NCBI RefSeq assembly: GCF_030272615.1
Contig: NC_081405.1
Coordinates: forward strand, 313,125,735-313,185,734
DNA from: Cryptomeria japonica
Lineage: Eukaryota > Streptophyta > Pinopsida > Cupressales > Cupressaceae
Reading direction: 5' to 3'
DNA length: 60,000 nt
Part shown: in pieces, positions 12,193 through 22,979 of the stretch
How positions within the stretch are numbered: the first letter of the stretch is position 1
Layout: the number at the start of each line of letters is the position of its first letter
Made by a program: the position numbers and the translations under genes
Notes under the pieces: generated by a model
Told to the model about the DNA's origin: nothing
What the model saw: the letters and a program-made list of their open reading frames with translations, nothing else
The model's database searches: none

Positions 12193-13638
12193 CTCAGAGA
12201 GGTTTTCACCATTAGGTACATCCTTTATTTTTACTATTTTTTATTCTAGCACTGCCACAGTGTGGTTTTTGCCATCAAATATCTTATTTTTCTTTTTTTT
12301 GATTTTTGCGATTAAGATACTTGACATATGTTGGTGTCATGTTCTCACTTTGTTCACTCGTGGAAGAGTCCAGTTGTACAACTACATTAACATAACATGC
12401 TAATGTATAGTCATTGGAAAAGGTAGGTATATTCAAGGGTTGATCTTGGAGAGTGTAGTCAATAAGCTAAAGATATACCAGGGGTAAAGCTTTAATAGGT
12501 TCAAGGGAATTCACTGTATTGTCATCACAACCTCGAACCGACAAGTCGAGTTCTAGAAGACTACCTTGTGTAAGCATCTCGAGACCATGTTGAGTTAGAA
12601 CATGATTATCAGAGTTTACATTAGTATCTAGGGAACCTGACCCAATAGACCTACCACTAGCATCATCTTCTACTTCAGATTGGACTACATATCATGGTTT
12701 GATAGTAACAAGTTTAGTAGACAGAGTTTCGACATTCATGATGAAGTAGTCATAGTTTGGTGTCGAATAGGTTTTTTCATAAATAGATCTTATTTCAGAG
12801 TAATCAGAGTCATACGATGAAGCCTCTGACTCTTCTTCAAGAAGCTTAGTGAAAGTATGTATAGTATCAATATCTACATCTTTGATGCTACAAGTTCCTT
12901 TGTTATTTGGTTCGATGATCACTTGTAGTTGGCATGCTTGTTGGTGTAACCTTGATGACTCTGTTAGTCTATGTCACCTTTTCCATTCAACTTCCTCTAG
13001 ACTAATGACTGACCCTGCTTTTGTAGCTTCCAATTCTTCATTTGTAATGCCATACCTAATTTGCTCTAGCTCATTAGAGGGAGATATAGTAGGTGAAGAA
13101 TTTTCTTGTGTTATTTGTTCTTTCAACTGTTGTTCATAGTCTTCTTGTCTTTTTAGTCTAATTTCCTCTATTTTTTTTGTAGTTTTAAGCATACTATCTC
13201 TTGTGCTTCATCTATGACATCAATAGGTTCTTCAAGAGTTTCTTTAGTAGATGCACCTAACAGAGGTTCATGACCCAATTCATACTCATTCGAGTCAATT
13301 TTTTAATCATCTACTTGCACTGGAAGGTTCAGTGGTGCAAACAATTCTTTAATTCTTTCCATTTCTTCTCTCACATCTTCTGGGACTTCTACCTCTTGTA
13401 ATGATACTATTGATATAGTTGGAACTTGATTACAAGTTGCTTCTTCTCTGTTGATTGTTAGTTCTTCTTGTTCTTTTTGATACTCTTCTTGAGTTTGTTG
13501 AGTATTTACTTCCTGTGATGTTGAAGGTAGTATCTTTTTCCTCCACTTAGAATGATGATGAGAAGTAGGTTTATGATCTGACGACTACTCTAAATGGTAT
13601 CCAAGTTTGGATTTATCATTTGTAGACTTAGTTTATAG
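12193..13638 (-). pseudogene. E0 protease-RT linker region
   Basis: Acidic, Glu/Ser-rich fragments are open on the minus strand (13192-12974 with a KKIEEIRLKRQEDYEQQLKE helix; 12922-12692). Tat/Ogre elements have a long poorly conserved spacer between protease and RT, and this fits in position and composition. No enzyme motif is visible and the frames are broken repeatedly. Confidence 0.55.
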
Positions 13639-14666
13639 CTAAATAGGTTCAACAATACCTTCTTGATGCTTGCCTAGAGGACTGATACTTGGATATCCCA
13701 TGCATTGAATCATCTTATAGCTTGGACCATATTGTTTAGGGGAAATCTCACAATGTTGCACTTCTTTATTTTCACTATCTTCTCTGAAAAGCCATTTAAG
13801 AACAACCTCCTCTTTTACTTCATCTGTAAGAGAAGTAGAGGACTGTATAAAAATACCATCATTAATGGAATTTGGAGTTGAAGTTTGTGGCTTCATAGCC
13901 TCTGATGGTTTTCCAGACTGTCTTGGTGATGGAGGAAGAGACATTAGCAAAAGTTCAGGTTCTATCTTATATCCATCTATGCTAGTACTTGTGATTTTCA
14001 ATTTCTTTTCTAAGTCTTTCATCAAAGTTTCTAAACTTTCAGCTGCAGAGGCTACTCTATTATGAGGAACAAAGGTATCAGTACACTGCTTCAATGCATT
14101 AGAGGTATAGCTTGTATCAATAGGAATACTGACTTCAACTCCGTTATAAGGAAATTTCAAGCACCGATGATATGTAGATGGTACTTCTTTCATTTCGTGA
14201 ATCCATGGCTTGCCCAACAAGATGTTGTATGAAAGAGGAAGGTCAAGCACCTAAAAAATAACATCTCTCTCCATAGGTCCTACCCTGATTGACAATAACA
14301 CCATATCTTTAGAGGTTATCTCTTCTTCATCACATTTTTAGAAAATCCCAACTATTTCATTAGATTGTAGGTACAAATATTCAATCCAGTGCCTCCATCT
14401 ATCAAAACATGTTTAATTCGATGTTTATGGATCATAGCTTCGATGTGTGATGGTTGGTTATGTGGGTGATTCAGTGAATTGTCATCTTCTTCAGAGAAGG
14501 TGAGGTAACGATCCAAATTCAGGTGACACACCATAGATTGAAACGTATATACATCTAAAAGTTTAGGGACATTAGTAGTGAGAAAAGATTTGTCTAGGAT
14601 CTCTCTATGAGTAGAAGAGATCTTAAGCAGCTCAAAAATGGAGATTTGAGCGGTAGTTCGTTTCAA
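13639..14666 (-). pseudogene. E0 aspartic protease with G-patch-like tail
   Basis: Two minus frames, 14666-14352 and 14250-13639. The first ends in HVLIDGGTGLNICTYNLM, the aspartic protease active site in the DGG form common in Tat elements. The second begins LPLSYNILLGKPWIHEMK, the conserved segment after the flap, then STYHRCLKFPYNG. It ends MGYPSISPLGKHQEGIVEPI, which matches the G-patch-like MGY...GLGK...GI.EP motif found near protease in this lineage, with Leu-Gly preceded by Pro instead of Gly. A frame change separates the two parts. Confidence 0.8.
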
Positions 14667-14891
14667 TTGTTCGACAATGCTATAACCAAGAGAGGATGAT
14701 GAAACCGGCTAATTAGATTTAGTCATGATCATATTTGGTTGTCTATTTGAAGAATTTGGTATGTTTGATGTTGTTTGATCAAGAGTCAAGGAACTAGCTC
14801 CTTTTAGAGTAACCATCTTTTGAGCGCGGGTTACAATATTTTCAGTTTGTGTTTTATGTTGTTTATATTTGATTATGATCATGTTGCAATA

Positions 14892-15180
14892 TTAAGATTG
14901 GGATGATTCAATCATGTTGATCATATTGTCATTGTTAGCATCGGTGTAATTGAATTTGGCACCCCCCTTGGATTTTGAGGAATCGCCTCGTTCATAAGCA
15001 GGCAAGGGATCTTTAAAAGCTTTGTGATCAGCGTTAGTCATGTGATTTCCAACAAAAATTTTGTAATCATCGATGAGGTCTTCAATCTCGTGTTTGAGTT
15101 TCATGCAATTGTTTGTTGTATGACCCTTTTTTTGATGGTATTCACAGTATTCATTTTACCTCCACCATTTAGGTTTAATT
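14892..15180 (-). pseudogene. E0 gag zinc-finger region
   Basis: The minus strand reads YCEYHQKKGHTTNNCMKLKH followed by EIEDLID. This is the C-x2-H-x4-GH-x4-C type finger of Tat gag proteins rather than a classic CCHC knuckle. It lies downstream of the gag domain in another frame, so a frameshift separates them. The same signature occurs in E3 (CQFHRQPGHDTEKCF), supporting a relation between the two elements. Confidence 0.75.
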
Positions 15181-15217
15181 TCTGGATCATATGGTTTAGA
15201 GTTATCAGGTAATGTGA

Positions 15218-16270
15218 TCAGATCATTTGCCAATAGAGTCTTAAGAGATGATTCATACGATTCTTCCAAAGGAGTGAAATCACATTTAGGCTTTGAAATC
15301 CAAGGCTTCTCTTTAAACCACTCATTTGAGTTTCAGCTACTTTGAGGGCTTGTGTGCCGCTAGCTAGATTGAATATTGTGGGTTTTGGTTTAACAGTGTC
15401 TACCACTGCATCATTAACAACATTCTTTTTGTTATCTTTGTCGTATTTCCAGTATTTGTTCTTTTCTTTGGAACCAGAGTCTTGTTGTCTTTCTTTCCAA
15501 AGTGATATGTCTCCTTTCTTTATAAGCACATCTTCCATTCTGAGAGCACTATCTACCATTTTGTTGAATGAAGGATACACTTGCATTTGTATATTGTATT
15601 TTAATTCAAGGATAAGGTTATTGACAAAAATGTCCATCTTCTCAGAATCTGGAATAGGCCGTGAATATCTAGAGAACATCTTTCTCCAACGTTGAAGAAA
15701 AGTGAGGAAAGGTTCTCTTGTTTTCTGTTTGGTATTGCAAATCTCAATCATAGTGACTGGATGATGAATTTTATAGGAGTATTGTTGGAGAAACAATTCA
15801 ACTAATTCCTCAACAATTTTAATTCCCATAGGTAGGTTTGAAAACCGTTCCATAGCTTGTCCTCCTAAACTCCTCAAGAAAAGGCGCATGAGATATGTTT
15901 GTTCGTGCATGAACTCCATACATAAAGCACAACATTCTCTGACATGGTCTTGAGGATCTGCATTTCCGTCATATTTGTCAAACTTAGGAATCTCCACTCT
16001 TGAAGGAAATGGAGGCATGTAAAGGTTTTTGTCAGATGGGAATGGGCAGATCGTGTCTAAAGAATATTGCTTTGATGATTTATCCTTGTTTTTCATTTCT
16101 ATGATTTCAATTTGTAATGCTTGTAATTGTTTGTTTACCAATGCTAAGGGTGTCTCTTCCTCTTTAGTGATAAGGGTTTCAATGTTATAATTAGTAGGAA
16201 TTTTCGTGCCTTGTTTTGCTAGCTCTAGAAAATAGTCTTTTTTTTCTCTAGTCATGATAATATTCATCAT
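15218..16270 (-). pseudogene. E0 gag
   Basis: A minus frame of 350 codons from MMNIIMTREKK. The frame stays open upstream to about 16560, so the true start may lie there. Residues from about 90 show the retrotransposon gag domain: PPFPSRVEIPKFDKYDGNAD, DHVRECCALC, LFLRSLGGQAMERFSNLP, LFLQQYSYKI, KTREPFLTFLQRWRKMFSR. Gag would form the particle and bind RNA. The segment after about residue 310 loses similarity, probably through a frameshift. Confidence 0.85.
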
Positions 16271-16570
16271 TTTTTGGAAATCTTTATCCTTCTGACAGCT
16301 ATTTTTAACAGCTTTTGTAGGTTCAGAGGCTTCAAAATCGCTAGATGAGGAATTAGTGTCATTAGCATAGGTGCTGATAGTGTCATAAGTATTGTGTTTA
16401 GTAGCTTGTCTTTCTTGCCTTCCTCCAGAAATGATGAGAGATAAGGGTTGATAAAAAATTGGTATATTTGATGATGAAGGTTTATTAGAGATGGGGTCCT
16501 CTACGAAGAATGGATTATCTTGTAATTAAAAGGATGATCCTTTACCTTCGGTATCTTTCTTGTGAGAACT

Positions 16571-18706
16571 TCTAGTTTGAATAGGAATTTATAAATGATG
16601 TGACCGAGAGCTAGATGTGATGCAAAATTCAAGATAAAATTGAAGCTAGTTGTTTGTTTGACACAATGATTGAGAAAAGTGACTAAGATTCAGTCTGGTT
16701 TTAGGAATGATCTATCCTATATAAGACGTGATCTAAGTAACTTAGTTTAATTTGAGAGAAGTGACTAAGACTTAGTTTGGTTTCAAGAATGATCTATCCT
16801 GTATAAGACGTGATCTAAGTAACTTGAGTTTAATAAGTAGTTAATTGAACTAGCTAAAAGATGATCGACAAAATCATGCAACACAACGACAGGGGTAGAC
16901 TATCAAGATTGTTTATGTGTAGAATTAGGATGACCAAATTGCTTAGAAATATGATGACCAAATATACGCTCACTATAGACTGATTAGGAAAGTATGACAG
17001 TTCTGGAAAAGTGTGTAGACAGACAAGATTCTAGACTGATAAAATTGAGAATTCGTATGACAAAGTTTTATGACCCGGACAACAATTTAATAGTTCTCAA
17101 ATGATACAGGTGGTTTCTCATATGAGTTCCTACCTAAACTAGCATGGTAGTTTAATGATCTTTAGATGAAAATCTGATGAGTATTATGATTAATCATATG
17201 ACAGTAGACTAAAGGCCAGATGACAATTTTCTAATAACAAAACGACAATTTTGTATACCCAGACAACAATTATTACAGGGCCAGATGATAAAATGACATG
17301 ACCAATTAAGACTCGTACAACAAGCGGTATATAGCCAGGTGATAATTCAGTAGACTTGAATGATAGTGGACTGGATAAAGATGAGATTCTGATACAGACA
17401 AAGTTTTGATGACTGACAGAGACTAGATTTTGACTAGGACTGAGTTTTGATGACTGACAGAGACCAGTTTTTGACACAGACAAAGTTTTGATCACTAGGT
17501 TGTTTATTGTTTTCTCCAGTTTCAGTATTTTAGTTTTAGTTTTAGGGATGAAAAAATAGTAAACACACAAGATATATAATGACTTCAAGCACAACATGCT
17601 AACCCTAAAAAAGTTGGCTTAGAGAAGAAAACCTATGCTTGCAGACTCACATACACACCCAATAGCTAATCAAAATACGACCACTAAGTCTCACACAATG
17701 GATTCTCAACAGCGTATTAGGAAACTCCAAACACTAATGGGGGAATGAAATGACAAGTATCTTGGAAGAGTTACTATCTCTCTTGCACAAAGATTATTCC
17801 CCTTTCGGAGATGAATTGGGTAGCCTCTATCTTATAGTTCTTAGTTAGGAATTCCATTCGAAATTGCCCCTTGAAGTCACACAAGCATGATTGAGGCCTA
17901 TATCCCCATGAGGCACCAACACAAGTTGTAGTCACATAAATGTGATTAAGATCGCGAGGCCCTAAAAAATGCTTGATATGAGAGAACTCAAAGAGAAAAC
18001 TCAAATATTCCCATCCTCTGAGACTTTAATCACTAGAGGCCTATTTATTATAGTGAGTTGGAATGCTTAGGTCTATCTGTACTCACTTGGGCCATTCTCA
18101 AAGGGTGATTTCTTTTTCCTACTATGACAGGCCCACTAAAGGTACACAAATCGTAAATTTAGAAAAAGCTTCGAGGGTTTGGATTTTTGATTGTCTGTAC
18201 AGATAAGAGCATACTCTCTTATCTCTTAGATTTTTCTTAAAACACAAAAGACAGATTTGTTCATTAACCAGATAGAAATTTAAGTGCCTAAAAAATTAAT
18301 TTAAAGAATACACGAAGTTCACTTGAATCTCCTTAGGCAACCTGCAAAAACAACGAATCAATAGTCATATTGTTTTTGTGTGACAAGCGTATTCTTTGAC
18401 AAGCGTTTTGCAAAAACTAATTAGGCTGTCAAAATATTTCAGGCAGACAAAAAACAATCTAGGGTCAGCATTAGTACCATAAAATTCAATAAGAAGAACC
18501 CCAAAATGCAGTCTATTTTAATACCAAAAATCCAGAATACCGTATGAGAATTCTCACCAATCTGTACAATAATTCATGATGGACCATACGATACCTGCAG
18601 TTTTTCATTCAGGCCTCTGTAAAAAATTGGTAACTGTACGAAAAAAATTCAAAAAATAAATCTGAAAAAATAGAATTGTTTGTGAGACCAAAAGATGTAG
18701 TCTCTT
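16571..18706 (-). other. E0 5' leader
   Basis: About 2.1 kb of non-coding sequence between PBS and gag. It holds an 82-bp tandem duplication (16672-16835), GACAGAGAC-type repeats (about 17390-17500) and the block at about 17760-18235 that is shared with the E1 leader, including inverted repeats at 17877-17890 and 17932-17945. No coding frame here is convincing. Confidence 0.65.
16672..16835. repeat. 82-bp tandem duplication in E0 leader
   Basis: Two copies start at 16672 and 16754 and share gtgactaaga, aatgatctatcct, tataagacgtgatctaagta and acttagttt-like segments. They differ at several positions, so the duplication is not recent. Confidence 0.8.
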
Positions 18707-18724
18707 GCCCCATGGTGGGCACCA
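18707..18724 (-). promoter_or_regulatory. E0 primer-binding site (Lys-type, decayed)
   Basis: The minus strand reads TGGTGCCCACCATGGGGC four bases after the LTR. It differs from the plant Lys-tRNA-type PBS TGGCGCCCACCGTGGGGC at two positions, both transitions at CpG sites. Confidence 0.75.
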
Positions 18725-18728
18725 AAAA

Positions 18729-19948
18729 TGTGTGTGTGAAAAGTGGATAAAGTTTGTAAGCTGTAAGACACAACACTTCAATTAAGTCATTGCATGTATG
18801 GTTAGATAGATATAATCATGAATATGAAAACCATAACAAATCGACCTATTTCCTTCTAAAAGATGTGAGTATAGACTTGCTCTCAAATTTGTCTTAGCAA
18901 TACCAGTGACTAGACTACACCAAGATGAAGGATTTAATCTATATGAGCATAAGAATAAGCTAAATGGATGCAAGATTAAGCTAGATGAATGAAGATTAAG
19001 CTAAATGAATTCAAGGAATCATAATTAAACCAAATATGCAAAAAGCTAAACTAAGATGCAATAATCTCAAAAGCACAATATCTTCAATGACTCTAGAGAA
19101 AAAAATGCATAATAACAATAAATCTCTAGGGTGTTTTGAATGAGAGATGAAAGTTGAATTTATAGAGATTGAAAAGAGAGACCAACGGTTAAGATCGATT
19201 AACAATGAGTGGTTGATATTCCTCAATAAAAAGCACGTTTCAGGATAATTGAAATAATTGAGAGATCAGATTAAGTTAATCTTGAGATATATTCTAATTA
19301 TAGCTTGATTGAATGCATTCAGATTATAAGTCTAAGTTTGCATTGGAGATAAATTTAGTTGATTCCATGCACTTGAGATAAAAATAGGTGATTCCATGCA
19401 CTTTTCTTTAATTTGTTCAAGATTTTTATTTAGAAAAATCCTTTTTAATGCAACTGAACCTCTTTTCTCAAGAAAAGCTTTGAGTTTTAATCTTAGAGAA
19501 AATGATTAATTCAATTTAATTGTTTTTTTAATTTCTCAAGTTATCTCAATTTTAGAAAAATATATATCTTAAGTTTGTTTTCTTCTCTCAATTTAATTCT
19601 TTTCTTTTGTTTTCAATTTAACTCTTTCTTTTGCAAATTAATTCCTCTTTTTGTAATAAATTCATTTTTGGAAATTAATTCCTTTTTGTTTTTATGATTA
19701 AATGGTAAATTTATTTATTAATTAAATATGCTAGGATATTTAACTAAGTAAATAGGATAATTCATCAAAATGATTTACTTGGAATGATTTAATAAATATA
19801 GAGTGATTTACTTGTCATGTAACATTAATGATTGAAGAATTAATTTATTAGGTGCTCAAAGTTTATTTAATTGCCTTTGGTTAGGACCTTGGTGATGTTG
19901 TCGAGATTAGGGGCCTATGGTGTAGGTAACCATTTTTAGGGTATTACA
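18729..19948 (-). repeat. E0 5' LTR
   Basis: The sequence begins TGTGTGTGTGAAAAG and ends GGGTATTACA. Read on the minus strand it starts TGTAATACCCTAAAAATGG, a common beginning of plant Gypsy LTRs. A TATA-like CTCTATAAATTC lies at about 19158-19170 on the minus strand. The 5 bp beyond the end are gttag (19949-19953). The matching duplication would lie outside the window. Confidence 0.8.
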
Positions 19949-20660
19949 GTTAGGAATTTGTTATGTGAATTTTATTTGCATAATTTTGTTGTGGCTTCTA
20001 ACAACAAATGGAATCCCTTATTATACATTGGTGACATTCAATTAAAATCATTGATGTCATGGATACAAAATGAAATCAGTATGGGGACACAAGCTAGAAC
20101 ATACAAAAATTTGGAGTTTGATTGCCCATTGCCACTCACAGATGAAGCCAAAAAACCACAACATATGTACTATGACTAGCAGAAGTTGTTAACAAGACCT
20201 GATGTCAGAAGCCAAGTTTTACCATTGAGAGAGGAAGCATTCCGGGAATATGAGCATTTGGCTAAAAATGAAAATAAAGTTGCAGTTGAATGTTTGGTTC
20301 AATGCTGGAATAATCTCCCAAAAGACCTAAAGAAGGGTGAACCCCATTCACTACCTAATTATCATGCATCCACACAAAGATCTCCCAAGTATATCCACTT
20401 GGGTAGGACAAAAAGTAATAACTAGCTACCCTTGATATTTTAGCCACTTATCCTTATGTGGCCATTGATGGGATGCAGGGTTATAGACAAACCATATGAA
20501 GAGGCCACAAAGGAAGCCAGATGGACTAGACTAGACAAGATGAATGGGTTCTATTGGAACTTGGCTACAAAAGGAACAAGATAGGGAGCCATAGGTGATT
20601 TAAGAGTCAGTGCCCAGATAAAAAAATTTCATCTTGCTCAAGGATCAGCAAGACCTTAAG
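19949..20660 (+). pseudogene. 3' ORF fragment of an older LTR element
   Basis: A plus-strand frame is open from the E0 boundary to 20425 with one TAG at 20177. It includes IGDIQLKSLMSWIQNEISMG, FDCPLPLTDEAKKPQHMYYD, VLPLREEAFREYEHLAKN and AVECLVQCWNNLPKDL. A further fragment (ARWTRLDKMNGFYWNL) lies up to about 20660. It stops a few bases before a PPT-like tract and LTR-like sequence, so it reads as the ORF before the 3' LTR, the env position of Athila-like elements. E0 truncated its 5' part. I do not recognise the protein family. Confidence 0.5.
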
Positions 20661-20670
20661 TTGGGGGGCA

Positions 20671-21840
20671 TGATGAGCTGAGATATTAGCTCTTTTATTC
20701 CTATAACTAATAAGTTTTTCCATGTTTTAATTTGCATATCAAGATAGTGTTTGAGTCATGTGATGTATTAAATTTTGACTATGTGCATTCTAGATGATAA
20801 CTAAACCCATTAAATCCAGTATTGTTTTGACCTATTATTCCTATTGCCATGCAGATTATCATAGGTAATATCATGTGTGAATGTATAAGTTTTATGATTA
20901 ATGAAAATAGATATATATATGTATGTGTGTGTGCTTGTATGTTCTATCTTTTACTTGTAGGAATAAATGAGATTTTGCAGAAGCGGTTATTGCAAGCCAG
21001 ATGTTGAATCACATCATAAAAGTAGTTGGAGACATTCAAGGGCAGTTAAATATTCAAAACAATAGAGATGATGGTGTGAATAATAATTTACAAAGGAATA
21101 GAAAGGCACTTCCAGGTTCATTTTTGTTTGTCTTCAAGAAACATCAATCTTGTAACACCACCATTCTATATTCTTGGCTACAATTTAGCCAAGTTCCACG
21201 TTTTCTGTGGATTAACTTCTTTTGTTGCAGTCATAAATATTTTTTTCCTCATTTTATTGGCGTGATCTAGATAGTAGGATTTTTTTATAACTTTATTATA
21301 AATAAAAGCCTACACCTCTTCTCAGAGGTTTGAAAGGGGTTAGAGACAGAATTAGATAGCTTTTTTAGAACTTGAAGCATTTCTTTCATTTTATGTTTTG
21401 TATCAACTTTTGAAATGAATAAAAGTGATATTATTCTAAGTATATAGAATTATCTTTGAAGTCTAGATACACTCATCTAAGGGGGCCCACTTGGTGAGTA
21501 TTCATGTGTGTTTGTTAAATTTAGTTTCCCTTTTGCTATAGTAGATGTTCTAGAGATTGACTGTTCCAACAACCACTGGAACCAGATCCCGTGACTATTC
21601 CTGCAGCCAAAGCAGATAGAGTAATTCCTGTTTGTCAGCTCTGAACTTAGTTAACAGTTATTTAATTAGAATATTCTATTAATGTTAAGCTTTCCTGTAG
21701 TCATTCAGTTGTTATGTTTCTCGCTTGTTTATTTCAAATAGATTTAGTTATCGCATGAACTTAGTGCAGAATAACTATTGCATGAACTTAGTGCATATAT
21801 AGTGCAGACCCATTTCAAGTATTACATCCGTGGGTTGACA
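20671..21840 (+). repeat. Putative 3' LTR of the truncated element
   Basis: A purine tract (taagttggggggca, 20657-20670) precedes TGATGAGCTGAG. Inside are a TATA-like ATTATAAATAAAAGC at about 21286-21300 and, about 115 bp further on, a poly(A)-signal-like AATGAATAAAAGTG near 21415. This promoter plus poly(A) arrangement is what an LTR U3-R region looks like. The right end is not determined and I found no second copy in the window. Confidence 0.4.
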
Positions 21841-21949
21841 AGTAAATGAACTTCAGTCATGGAGATAATAACTACACAAAATAAATGACCAATCTTTTGG
21901 TTGAGACTTTATCTCTAGTTATTGTTCCTATTGGCGAGGTAAGCACTAC

Positions 21950-22823
21950 CCATCTTTGACCATGCATACACCCATCTATATATTCTCGATATGATATCCT
22001 CAAGATATAGTAGTCCATCATAACTCTCTAGTACAAAAAGTCTCCCCTATTCCAAGAACCACTGCATGGATATGTGAGATATTTGTAGTAAATCCCACTC
22101 ACGTAGTGCATTCTATATGCTCAAATGTCCAAACCTATAACAATGTGTAGGTTCTCAAGCTCTTTTTCCTTCCATAGAAATTTCTTCTGAAGTTATAATA
22201 GAGGTGTGCAAGCATACTCCATCTCCACATGAATACCATACAATCCTCTATGCTTTAGATCATATGGACAAGACCTACTAAAAGAGATACACCCCACACA
22301 TTTGGAGTGATGACTAAGCCAATCATCGCGAACATGATCCTCCTTAAAAGTGGGACCCCTACATTAGCATATAGGAGCATCTCTAAGGGATCCTATCAGT
22401 CCTCTCTCCTATTATGGATGGAATAAAGAAAAATATTTGATCCTGTTTCACCTATATGTCTATATAGCTCTCATCATATCTCACTATCTTTTCTTGAATA
22501 GGAAGTCTCATGATCCAGTATACATCCTCTAGAGTGATTGTCATCTCCCTCATCAACAAACAAAAATTAGATACATCTACATCCCACCACTTTATGAGCA
22601 CCATTATCATCACATCATTGTATCGCATGATAGGAAAGCATTATGTCCAATCCAAACAAACCTCCCTTAAGACACCCAAATCCTTGGAAGAGAGGTCTCG
22701 CATCTTCCCTTGTAGATACTTAGAGATAATATGGCCACCTATTTGATTTTTTATCTTAAGAGATGTTTGCAATAATATAATAATATATGCAATATCGATA
22801 TCAATCAAATCATCAATTATCAT
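21950..22823 (-). pseudogene. Plant mobile domain (MAIN-like) pseudogene
   Basis: The minus strand reads MRDLSSKDLGVLREVCLDWT, then a stop, then a segment with MIMVLIKWWDVDVSNF and MREMTITLEDVYWIMRLPIQ, and further on SMLAHLYYNFRRNFYGRKKS followed by a TLL-VWTFEHI segment. These match, in order, the N-terminal WWD..(T)F, the GEMT(V/I)TLEDV...LP(I/V) core and the LA.LY......GKK...G..TLLQ.W..EH region of the plant mobile domain (Pfam aminotransferase-like PMD, as in MAIN/MAIL1 and many transposon-encoded copies). Several stops interrupt it, so it is a remnant. I cannot tell whether it came from a host gene or a transposon. Confidence 0.7.
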
Positions 22824-22852
22824 AACTCCTTAGTTCTCTATAATTCTTCCTA

Positions 22853-22975
22853 GGACGATGGCACCCTGGAAGGACCTAGGTACCTATTTGGGACTATGAC
22901 ACCCTAGATGGACATAGGTGTCTATCTGGGACTAAGGAACCCAAATAGGACTATAGCACCCTCGATACCATAACA
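22853..22975. repeat. 38-bp imperfect tandem repeat
   Basis: Units 22853-22890 and 22891-22928 share ggac.atg.caccct, gga..taggt and ctat.tggg. A third partial unit follows to about 22975. It lies just upstream of the PMD pseudogene in that gene's sense. Confidence 0.65.
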
Positions 22976-22979
22976 CTTG

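Larger units (their letters stand above)
103..19948 (-). mobile_element. E0: Tat-like Ty3/Gypsy retrotransposon, interrupted by E1
   Basis: The minus-strand order from the right is LTR (18729-19948), PBS (18707-18724), leader, gag, CxxH-type zinc finger, protease, G-patch-like motif, RT, RNase H, then a second RNase H of the Tat/Ogre kind. Integrase and the 3' LTR should lie to the left. E1 interrupts the element at 10038/10039, and the 3' end is outside the window or displaced by the LTR at 1-102. All coding parts carry stops and frameshifts, including an altered RT active site (YVDN for YVDD), so the copy is dead. The family assignment rests on the domain order and on the DGG-type protease and EYE-type second RNase H motifs. 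Confidence 0.85.
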
